Of a DNA stretch of 64,000 nucleotides, positions 22,040-30,771 are shown in pieces. The notes below the pieces were generated by a model. It was given only the letters and a program-made list of their open reading frames with translations, did not search any database and was not told the DNA's origin. The DNA lies in assembly GCF_022581195.2 (NCBI RefSeq), contig NC_061462.1, positions 13,020,001 to 13,084,000 of the forward strand, read 5' to 3'. The translations under genes were made by a program, and so were the position numbers. The stretch comes from Helicoverpa zea. Its lineage: Eukaryota > Arthropoda > Insecta > Lepidoptera > Noctuidae. Positions within the stretch are counted from its first letter, which is position 1. Every line of letters starts with the position of its first letter.

Positions 22040-22200
22040 GTACTATGGTATTGTGAATGTGGTATAGACGAGGGCACGCTTGACCATATCTTTCTTAATT
22101 GCCCCTTGAATAATGCATTCTCTTTTGATCGTGTCAAAAATTCAATACCCAGATACCCAGCATCGATACCCAGTAAATGTTCGTCATCTTCTTTCATTCT
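22040..22200 (+). pseudogene. LINE ORF2 C-terminal scrap
   Basis: The frame reads CECGIDEGTLDHIFLNCPL, the zinc-finger-like end of many RNase H-bearing insect LINE ORF2 proteins. Nothing else of the element is recognisable. Confidence 0.5.
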
Positions 22201-22918
22201 TCCCTAACCCTCTAATGGTAAATGCTTTTGTAAAAGAAGACGGATCACATTCCATACAAAATTGCCCCACGTCCTATAACAATGTGACGTATCTCAAAAA
22301 AAAGATAAAAATGTTTAAAAAAATATAGCATACTCTCTAATTCTTTTTTTTTACACCTTCATACGAAAAAAATGCTTTAAAAATTGTTCAGGCGCTGTTA
22401 TGAAAACATCGTTAATAGGACTATTTATGGACTATTTTATTAAATTATTTATTTGTTTGATAGGGTATACCTCACAGGTGGTCCCATAATCATCAGGTCA
22501 GGATCTGATGATGGAAACCCTGAGAAATCCAGGGCAACTTTTTAAAGTTGCAGCCATACGCAGGATAAAAACTTGACTATAAGTTGTATGTCTTATAATT
22601 ATAACACTATGTAACAGTGAAGATTTGGAGCTGACCTGATGATGGAGACGAAAGAAGGTCCAGGGAACTCGACAACGGGATATGTAAACTACCTCGTGAT
22701 TGGGCTTATATTATTTGTATTGAATAAACCTTTGCAACAGTGAAGGTTTGGAGCTGATCCGATGAAATGATGGAGACCAGAGAAAGTCGAGGGAACTCGA
22801 CAACTGAATATGTGAACTACCTCAAGAGTCGGTGTCTAATGGATGTACCTAAGCCGATGCTCCAAAGAATAGTTTTTTTTTGCTTTTCAGTGTTTTTGGG
22901 AGTCGGTTTTATTTTATT

Positions 22919-23591
22919 GGTGCTCCCACATTGCCGTTAGAAAATGTTTAATAACGTTAGTAAACATTTGTTAGCAAACATTTGATCACAAATAAATTTT
23001 CATGTTAGAAAATGTTTAGTAATGTTAGTAAACATTTTATAAGGGTGATGGCGAGATAGGCGGTGCGGTGCGGTGGGGGTTAGAGTTGCCAAAAATCTTA
23101 ACGTTACCGCAAGTCTTTCCGTCACACTTAAAGATTTTCTAAATGTAGTGTCTCGTTTGCCTATTTTTGCCCCAATCAAATTTTGTAGATATTCAAATTC
23201 GGAACTGTTCATTCTTATAAAATCTTTTAAGCAACCGTCAATACCCAAATCCTTGAGATAGTCTGTGGCACTATATTTTCCTCTAGCTTTTAGCGTTTAA
23301 CGCATCCAATAAGAGCGCTTTTTCTTCTTTTTTAAACAAAAAATAAAAGCTATTCCAATGAGCAAATCTTCTTCCATTTCCGTGTAGACGTCCTCGGCCC
23401 TCAGAAGGCGAAACCAAACTGCGAGCCAATACTAGATGTTATAAAATGTTTAAACATTTTCCATCAATGTAGGAGCACTTATAACATGTAACAGTTTCTA
23501 ACAAAGTGCAACAATTGTTAACATTTGTTAGTAAATGTTTTGGTGTTATAAAATGTTTACAAACATTTTATAACGGCAATGTGGGAGCACC
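22919..23591. mobile_element. PIF/Harbinger-like transposon, internally deleted
   Basis: Inverted ends GGTGCTCCCACATTGCCGTT and its mirror define the element; subterminal GTTAGTAAACATTT words recur. It carries a transposase remnant on the minus strand. A 3-bp TSD is not convincing (ATT left, ATA right). Confidence 0.72.
23084..23330 (-). pseudogene. HARBI1-like transposase N-terminal fragment
   Basis: The frame reads SATDYLKDLGIDGCLKDFIR, MNSSEFEYLQNLIGAKIGK and SLSVTERLAVTLRFLAT, the N-terminal region of PIF/Harbinger transposases that ends at RFLATG. An in-frame stop lies upstream and all DDE catalytic segments are missing, so it cannot act as a nuclease. Confidence 0.75.
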
Positions 23592-23921
23592 ATATTGTAA
23601 AAAGTTTTTTTTTTATTTTTGGCTTTTCAGTGACAAGCACAGTTGTCACTATCCGCATAAGTGGAAAGTTCTCATTAATACGAATAATATAAGCCTAAAC
23701 ACGAGGTAGTTCACATATTCAGTTGTCGAGTTCCCTCGACTTTCTCTGGTCTCCATCATCAAGTCAGATGTAAACCTTCACTGTTGCAAAGTTCTATTCA
23801 ATACAAATAATATAAGCCCAAACACGAGGCAGTTTACGTATTCAGTTGTCGAGTTCCCTCAACCTTCGTTCGTCTCCATCATCAGGTCAGCTCCAAACCT
23901 TCACTGTTGCATATTGTTATA

Positions 23922-24815
23922 GGGAACAAATATAATGACCACCATAAAAAGCTTTGATACCCTAAGTTTTGCAACCAGAAATATCTACTGAACACCAGAA
24001 AAATAAAGTCTAAAAATGTAATAGTACCAGCTATTTTAGTCACGACTTCACTTTAAATTGTATTCGACCACCAAATTTAGTAAATGATCACCAACTCTTG
24101 ACGACCAAATTAATGTATTATTTTTGCCTAAATAAGTCACTGTGATTGCCATAAAATGTAGGCCTATTACCAAATAAAGTATTATGATGCCATATTAAGT
24201 TATGTGTCCGGCTTGCAATGCATGTGTGAGTGTCAGTATGACGAGTGACAGGGGAAAATGGAAGAAAATGACATATTGCGCCGACGCCAAGTAAAATTGG
24301 GAACAGGGCAGGAGAAAGAAGAAGAAGAATGTGTTTCTCAATACACTCTTATCGCACTGTTTAGAGGCATGCAATAGACAATTTTCCACGCTAGTGCAGA
24401 ATAATGTTATTACATTTATTTTATCAGGCCGAACTTATTTTTTTGGAGTCGGTTTACTTAAACAGGATAGCAAGATGTAAAAACTTTTTTGATGATCATT
24501 TACTACTTTTGGTGATCATTTACTACTTTTGGGATAACAATGATTTTTTTGGACTCATTTTGCTTAAATAGGATAGCAGAATTTAAAAACTTTGGTTATA
24601 ATCTTACTTTAAAATGGTGGTTTAATTTTGGTGATCATTTACTATTTTTGGCTTACGCGTGATTTATTTTGGAGTAATTTCACTTTAATAGGATAGCAAA
24701 GTGTTAAAACTTTGGTGATAGTTTTACATTAAAATGCGAGTTTCATTTTGGTGATCATTTACTATTTTTGTCTGCTGTTTGTTACTATATCTGGTGATCA
24801 GTTAAACATAAGCCA
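23922..24815 (+). mobile_element. TIR-less element with 8-bp TSD, copy 1
   Basis: Begins GGGAACAAATATAATGACC and ends GTTAAACATAAGCCA. The 8-bp repeat TTGTTATA flanks it (23914-23921 and 24816-24823). Copy 2 at 59983-60761 shares the ends and has a different 8-bp TSD. Long terminal inverted repeats are absent, but GTAAATGATCACCAA near the left and TTGGTGATCATTTAC repeated near the right are inverted subterminal motifs. No protein is encoded. Confidence 0.78.
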
Positions 24816-25056
24816 TTGTTATAAGACATACACCTTAAAGTCACGTTTTTATCCTGCGCATGCCTGCAACTTTAAAAAGTTGTCCTGGATTTCTCAGGGT
24901 TTCCATCATCAGATCCTGACCTGATGATTATGGGACCACCTGTGAGGTATACCCTATCAAACAAATAAATAATTTAATAAAATAGTTCATAAATAGTCCT
25001 ATTAACGATGTTTTCATAACAGCGCCTGAACAATTTTTAAAGCATTTTTTTCGTAT

Positions 25057-25441
25057 CATCATCCTCCGAGCCTTTTCCCAATCATGTTGGGGTCGGCTTC
25101 CAGTCTAACCGGATTCAGCTGAGTACCAGTGCTTTACAAGAAGCGACTGCCTATCTGACCTCCTCAACCCAGTTACCCGGGCAACCCGATACCCCTTGGT
25201 TAGACTGGTGTCAGACTTACTGGCTTCTGACTACGCGTAACGACTGCCAAGGATGTTCAATGACAGCCAGGACCTACAGTTTAACGTGCCATCCGAAACA
25301 CAGTCAGTGGTGTCTAAAATATACTTAGAAAGTACATACAAATTTTAGAAAAGTTGCATTGGTACTTGCCTGACCTGGGATCGAACCCGCGCCCTCTTAC
25401 TTGAGAGGTTGGTCCTTTACCCACTAGGCCACCACGACTTT
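25057..25441 (-). mobile_element. Full-length tRNA-derived SINE with 14-bp TSD
   Basis: Read on the minus strand: tRNA-like head with A box TGGTGGCCTAGTGGGTAAAG and B box GCGGGTTCGATCCCAGG, a body with CATCCTTGGCAGTCGTTACG, and a tail ending CTCGGAGGATGATG. TSD CATTTTTTTCGTAT at 25043-25056 and 25442-25455. It resembles SINEs known from noctuid moths; I did not assign a family name. Confidence 0.88.
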
Positions 25442-25753
25442 CATTTTTTTCGTATGAAGGTGTAAAAAAAAGAATTAGAGAGTATGCTATATTTTTTTAA
25501 ACATTTTTATCTTTTTTTTGAGATACGTCACATTGTTATAGGACGTGGGGCAATTTTGATCCATCTTCTTTATTTCTTAAAAATTGCAGTTAATTGCGGC
25601 AGATTGCCAAAAAAAAAATGTACTATGGTACTGTAGCGCGTGGTGCGCTAGGAACCGGGGATCTACAGGATATTTCAATTAAAAGATTGAAAGAAACTTT
25701 AACTTTGGTTTATTAACCCCCGACGCAAAAACGACGGGGTGTTATAAGTTTGA

Positions 25754-25758
<5 letters not shown>

Positions 25759-25820
<62 letters not shown>
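25759..25820 (+). repeat. GT dinucleotide microsatellite
   Basis: About 30 GT units inside a dispersed repeat starting AACCCCCGACGCAAAAACG, in the composite insertion in the left LTR. Confidence 0.95.
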
Positions 25821-25825
<5 letters not shown>

Positions 25826-26420
25826 GCATCGTAGCTCCCAAACGGATGATCCGATTGTAATGCGGTTTTTTTTGTTTAAAAGGAGTGTCATTCGGGAGTG
25901 TTCTTAGCTATGTTTGGTGGAAATCGGTTCAGGTCTTCAAGGTCATCAGCTCGTTTGTTAGGTGTAAGAAGAATGTTACACGCTCAGTTTACTTGCACTA
26001 CACTAATGTCTTCTGGAACCACCGAGCTGGTCTGCTGTTAGGGCACGAAGGTAGGAGACGTAACCCTGAACTGCCTTTTAGTAAACCCATCGAGTTTGGG
26101 CTCGTTGAATTTGTCTTGACTAGTTCTCTTCAATTGACGAGAACCTGATACTGGAAATGGGATGTGGCGGATGAAAACCTGGAATGCCGGAATGAAACGG
26201 ATAAACCGATTTATATCTTCGCTGAAAATCTAGAATGACCAAAGGTTTATGTTTCCTCAATCTATGCAATTCTCCCAGAGCCAGTATGTTATGAGGATTG
26301 TTAAACAGCATCCTTTGTCCGAGATCGCATAGAGCGACCCCATCTTAAAATAAAAGAAATTAACTGAAAGAAGAAAAAATTAAGGAGCTCCTTCAAAAAG
26401 CATGAAATAAAATTAAATTA

Positions 26421-26712
26421 TGTTACAGCCTTTTTATCGTCCCACTGCTGGGCACAGGCCTCCTCTCACACGGAGAAGGATTGAGCATTAATCACCACGC
26501 TTGCTCAATGCGGGTTGGTGATTTCAGACTTTATAGTCCAGGTTTCCTCAAGATGTTTTCCTTCACCTTTTTATCAGCCATTGGTGTCTAAGTATACTTA
26601 GAAAGTACATACAAACTTAGAAAAGTTGCATTGGTACTTGCCTGACCCTGGAATCGAACCCACACCCTCATACTCGAAAGGTTGGTTCTTTACCCACTAG
26701 GCCACCACGACT
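26421..26712 (-). mobile_element. tRNA-derived SINE with RTE-like tail
   Basis: On the minus strand it has the same tRNA-like head as the SINE at 25057-25441, then a different body ending TGTGCCCAGCAGTGGGACGA, close to the 3' tail of the RTE LINE at 18384. Part of the composite insertion in the left LTR. A second copy is at 45556-46452. Confidence 0.8.
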
Positions 26713-26718
26713 TTTCTA

Positions 26719-27190
26719 AATTAAATTATAAATTAAAAAAAACCCCCGACCCAAAAAAAGTACGCAATTAGTATGACAAAAGGTTTAAAACGCTAAACCC
26801 TATAAAAAGCAAAAAATAACTTTTAACACTACGTAAGTACCAACTAAAGCATGTCAGACTAAACTAAATTTTGACGTGTCGGGGGACCGCTTTTTACCTT
26901 CAAAAATACTTACATAAATCAAATGATACCTACCTAATTACAACATTCGTATAAAACAAAATTATATACACAGTTATAAGTAGTATATACTTAATTACTT
27001 CTAACGTTAGGCTAATAAATTAGAGCGGTCCCCCGACACGACAAAATTTAGTTTAGTCTGACATGCTTTAGTTGGTACTTACGTAGTGTTAAAAGTTATT
27101 TTTTGCTTTTTATAGGGTTTAGCGTTTTAAACCTTTTGTCATACTAATTGCGTACTTTTTTTGGGTCGGGGGTTTTTTTAAATTTATAAT
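26719..27190. mobile_element. MITE with about 165-bp inverted arms
   Basis: AACCCCCGACCCAAAAAAAG (26741) is mirrored near 27155-27174. The arms match closely inward to TGTCGGGGGACCGC and outward through TAAATTATAAATT. The unpaired centre is about 130 bp. No coding capacity. Confidence 0.8.
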
Positions 27191-27337
27191 TTATTTTCTG
27201 ACTTGGGGGTGAAGTGACATACTTCAATATCAAAACTTATTCTATTTCAAATCGAATCTATTTACATCATTGTCCGGCCAGCATAAATATAATAAATAAA
27301 ACCTACTTCTAATCTACTTCAGTACTACATCTCTACA

Positions 27338-28321
27338 TCAGCTACGCCCTTAGGATAAAGTTAAAACTTTATCTCAAAAGCGCAGCTTTAGGCGGACAAT
27401 CATATAAATGTTACCTGCCTAAACCTATCAGAACTTTACCTACCCACGGAATTAACAAAAACACGTCCCTTACAATGGGATAGTTAACGATAACATGCGT
27501 AGTCAATGATTTAATTGTGCCATGTTGCACCACAATAACGCACGTTAGCATTAACTCGCACACAACAAAAACTGTGCGAAAAAGTTGCGTGGCGTGTTGC
27601 TAAAAGCAAAGGATATTCAAAGTGAACACCCATCCTGAAGGGATTATCTTTTAAGCGAAGAAAAACTCTGTATTGACAACTTACAACTTCGCCGGACGCC
27701 AACGTGTCAGATGAAGGGATAAGTCACCGTTATCAAAGTTTCTCACCTATAGTAATATAATTAAACATCTTATCCAATAATTATTTTTTTAAAATTTTGG
27801 AATATTAAATAATAAATAAATCAAATATAGGGATCATAAATCTTCGGCAGAAACCATTGTGTCAAGCAAACACTCTTCGCGAGGCTATGCCCCTTATTGC
27901 GAAGTTGATCTCAACCTCAATTCGCCATCCAAATATTTTTTTTCAAAACCAAATCAGATAATAATTTTGGATCAGATTTACAGAGCAATGTTAAAAAAAA
28001 ATATAAAAATAACACAAGCTTGACCACATTGGTTATCTTCATCTTTCTTCGTACTGAAGATGAAGTAGCTCTGCCGTGGACATCATCTTATCTCTTCGTC
28101 GGCACTCGTACAGGATAACATGAAATTATAAAACACACATTAGAAAAAATATAAATCAATCACAATGTTTCCTATATTTATATTTATTTACATTTTGCCT
28201 ATTTAAAAATACTAAATTATCGTCAATATTACGCAGCTGTATTTGTTTTTTATACTGCGTGCCTATCCTCTCCTCTGAAGGATAAAAATAATGATATTCA
28301 TTTTTTGAGAAATAAAAATAA
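27338..28321. other. Internal region of the LTR element without recognisable coding
   Basis: Between the left LTR and the P-like insertion. I saw no polymerase, integrase or envelope motif in any frame. It may be a degraded 3' region or unrelated DNA carried by the element. Confidence 0.45.
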
Positions 28322-28329
28322 TGATATTC

Positions 28330-29318
28330 CTTTGATTATATATATGTCTAGATGTAGCGTCGAGTGCGCGCAAGCGTGGAAGGAAAAAAATGTCAATGTA
28401 CTGTTCATCGACATTAGCTTTCCTGTCAATCAGAACAGATCGTGCCGCTTAACTGTCAAAACGTATTACGCGCGCTAACTAAAATACAAATAACAGAGGT
28501 AAAATGACGACATGTGCAATTAAAGTCTGCCGGAATTATAAAGGAAGGCTAAAAAGTGCCAATAACATAACCTATCATGGGTAACTGACCCAGAAATAAA
28601 TATTTGTTTTTTGTAATTATGTTTACTAAATCACGCCATATTGTATCAGTGTTGCCAGTTTCGGTTTTTCATTTTCCCAACTTCACGTGTTTATGTTATG
28701 TATAAAGGATATTTTTTAAGCATTGCGCAAAACAATAATAGGTGACACTAATCAATAGTATCAAATCGTAGATTTAATTTCCGTTTTTATTGCTCGGATA
28801 GACATTTTCTGTTTCTCCAAAATATTATCTAGGTACTATTATTTGATTAGTAAATTATGGTCATCAACGTAACATCATTTTTTAATAGAATTCCTAGTAA
28901 TCCTATTGTTAGGAGCCAGTGGATAGACTGCATTAAAAAAAGCCGCGGAGATGAGATGAGATGCGATGTGGACACCAACAAAAAATACCGTAGTGTGTTC
29001 CGATCACTTACGCAGCAAGGACATGAGTACTGTCGACAAGATAGGGCGCCGAAGACTTACAAAAGGAGCAGTGCCAAGCAAGGTTCAATTTTCTAAAAAG
29101 TTATAGTTAAACCGAATAACACTATGTATACAAACTTATTTAATTAGTCTATTTTTTTTTTCATTATTTATGGGAGAATCGTAGAAACTGGTATCATTAT
29201 TTACGTCAACGCGCAGGGTAAAATGACACCTACACGCACACATGCATAACAATTTTGTCTCTGCTTCTTTGTTGGGATTGTATGGTGACACTCCATCTAG
29301 ACATATATATAATCAAAG
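28330..29318 (+). mobile_element. P-superfamily-like transposon with THAP-domain reading frame
   Basis: Ends are inverted repeats of at least 25 perfect bases beginning CTTTGATTATATATATG (28330-28354 and 29294-29318), extending to about 32 with two mismatches. The 8-bp repeat TGATATTC flanks it (28322-28329 and 29319-29326). A spliced THAP-like frame lies inside. P elements have 8-bp TSDs, ~31-bp inverted repeats and an N-terminal THAP domain, so all three traits point the same way. The rest of a P transposase is absent. Confidence 0.78.
28504..29096 (+). pseudogene. THAP-domain N-terminal fragment of a P-like transposase
   Basis: Exon 1 (28504-28580) encodes MTTCAIKVCRNYKGRLKSA and ends at GTAACT. 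Exon 2 (28889-29096, after TTTAATAG) continues IPSNPIVRSQWIDCIKKS to a stop; together 94 residues in one frame. The Cys pair C4/C9, the H-x-x-P turn at the junction and the Trp of the WIDCI segment fit a THAP zinc finger (C2CH). The distal Cys-x2-His pair is not visible, so the finger is incomplete and the product is unlikely to bind DNA normally. It is too short for a transposase. Confidence 0.6.
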
Positions 29319-29510
29319 TGATATTCATTATTTTTCTTAACATTTTTCCGATAACAACAACAAGAATCTACAAACTTCTTATTGTTTATCACCTTTGGTG
29401 ATGTAGAAGTCTTTCTTTCTTTCTACTTCAAAACCATACGTTTACGTCGCTTTCGCATAACTTTTCTTCGAATATTATTTACTTTTAGTTTATTTGGAAA
29501 ATAAATATAA

Positions 29511-30470
29511 TTATATAATTTTCTTTATTTCGTTATCAATGTCACATGTCATTTTGTCATTATTTTTGTCACTATGGTGACCCTTATCTGTCAGCATATT
29601 TGACACTAATCTATCTTTTCCGACAATATCAGTTTTAATAAATTTTGCAATGAACCTCGTTTTTAAAATTAAATTATTTTTGGAAAAATCTATAATACAA
29701 TTATTTTTGGAAAGAAAATCTCTTCCTAAAATTATATTTTGGCGAATATTTTTTATAATTAGAAATTTATGCCTAAATAAACACGAATCTATCAAAAAAT
29801 TTATGTATGTTTCGCCCAGTACATGCAACTGCGCACCAGAGACTGAAGAAGCTTCATAAGAACTGTTCTTGGTGTATTTAATGTTGAATTCTGAAATGAA
29901 CGCCTCAGATAAACAGGAAATCGACGCTCCTGTGTCGACTAACGCCCTGAACTCCTGTTGAGCAATCAACACATTAATATTTGGACCGGTCTCACCAGAC
30001 TTATATTCTACTTCCGATCCAATCGCCAGCAGTTCCACAGGCTGCTCCTCATCATGCTGCTCCATCTCCACATCTTTGCTGGGCGGTGCTTCTTTCTCCA
30101 CACTAAAAGCATTATGTGTATTAACATGTGAATAAGGGGCGTTTCTTTCATGTTCTTTGTCATAGAATTTCCTGTCATCATTCCTCGGTGGAATGACAGG
30201 CAAATTGATAATTTGATTTTGTTCTTTTCCGAACAAATATCTCACTTGTACCAGCGTTTCACGCAGCTCAGATTTGTTTGCGAATAGTTGTGAGCTTAAT
30301 ATGGCTTTATATTTAGAAATAAGCCCTTTTAAATATGTTTTTATAAAAATATTGTCGTCTACAATATTTGCTTTTGTCTGTAAGCCACCCAGACGATAAT
30401 AATATGACAACAATTCTTCTTTTTCCTCCTGTCGGGCATTATAGAATTTTTCTACGTAATTTATAATCAA
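29511..30470 (-). pseudogene. Gag-protease frame of the LTR retrotransposon (interrupted)
   Basis: The 319-residue frame starts in mid-gag (FYNARQEEKEELLSYYYRLG, then RETLVQVRYLFGKEQ). It carries a retropepsin: active site LVDTGAS at residues 178-183 and ILGRDFL near 247-253, the two signature segments of gypsy-type proteases. No CCHC knuckle is seen. The upstream gag part lies at 36178-36330, separated by the LINE insertion at 30508-36177. Near 30450, at a run of A, the gag frame also shifts by one base, so the copy was probably defective apart from the LINE. Polymerase sequence does not follow. Confidence 0.82.
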
Positions 30471-30771
30471 AGTAATTTACATTACAAGGGAATTCTGCCC
30501 TTAATTTTTTTTTTTTTTTTTTTTTTTTGGTATGGCATCTCGCAGTTCAGCCTAGGAGGCCGTGTACTGCTTAACCGGACTTTTCCCTGTGGATGCCTAG
30601 AATTTAAGGCCTCCAGCCAGGGGCGTAAAACAACTTATAAACTAAGCGACTGCGCTAAGGGTACCCCCTGTGGGGTCGGACCTCGGCTTAGGGCGTCGCT
30701 GGGGAGGCAGCAAAGGGACAGGCTGGATCATATGATCATTATTATTAAATGGGGAATTTAAAGCTACTGGC

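Larger units (their letters stand above)
22250..25570. mobile_element. Large inverted-repeat (foldback) block
   Basis: The left arm (about 22250-22918) and right arm (about 23600-25570) are inverted copies. Shared words include GGTATACCTCACAGGTGGTC, CATCATCAGATCCTGACC, AACTCGACAACTGAATATG and GACGTATCTCAAAAAAAAG. The arms hold two tandem versions of a ~130-bp unit with TGATGATGGAGAC. Insertions break the symmetry: a PIF/Harbinger-like element at the centre, an 894-bp element at 23922 and a SINE at 25057. Confidence 0.75.

Noticed and set aside
25330..25441. tRNA gene on the minus strand
   Set aside because: A and B boxes are those of a SINE head; the element has a target duplication and no proper cloverleaf.
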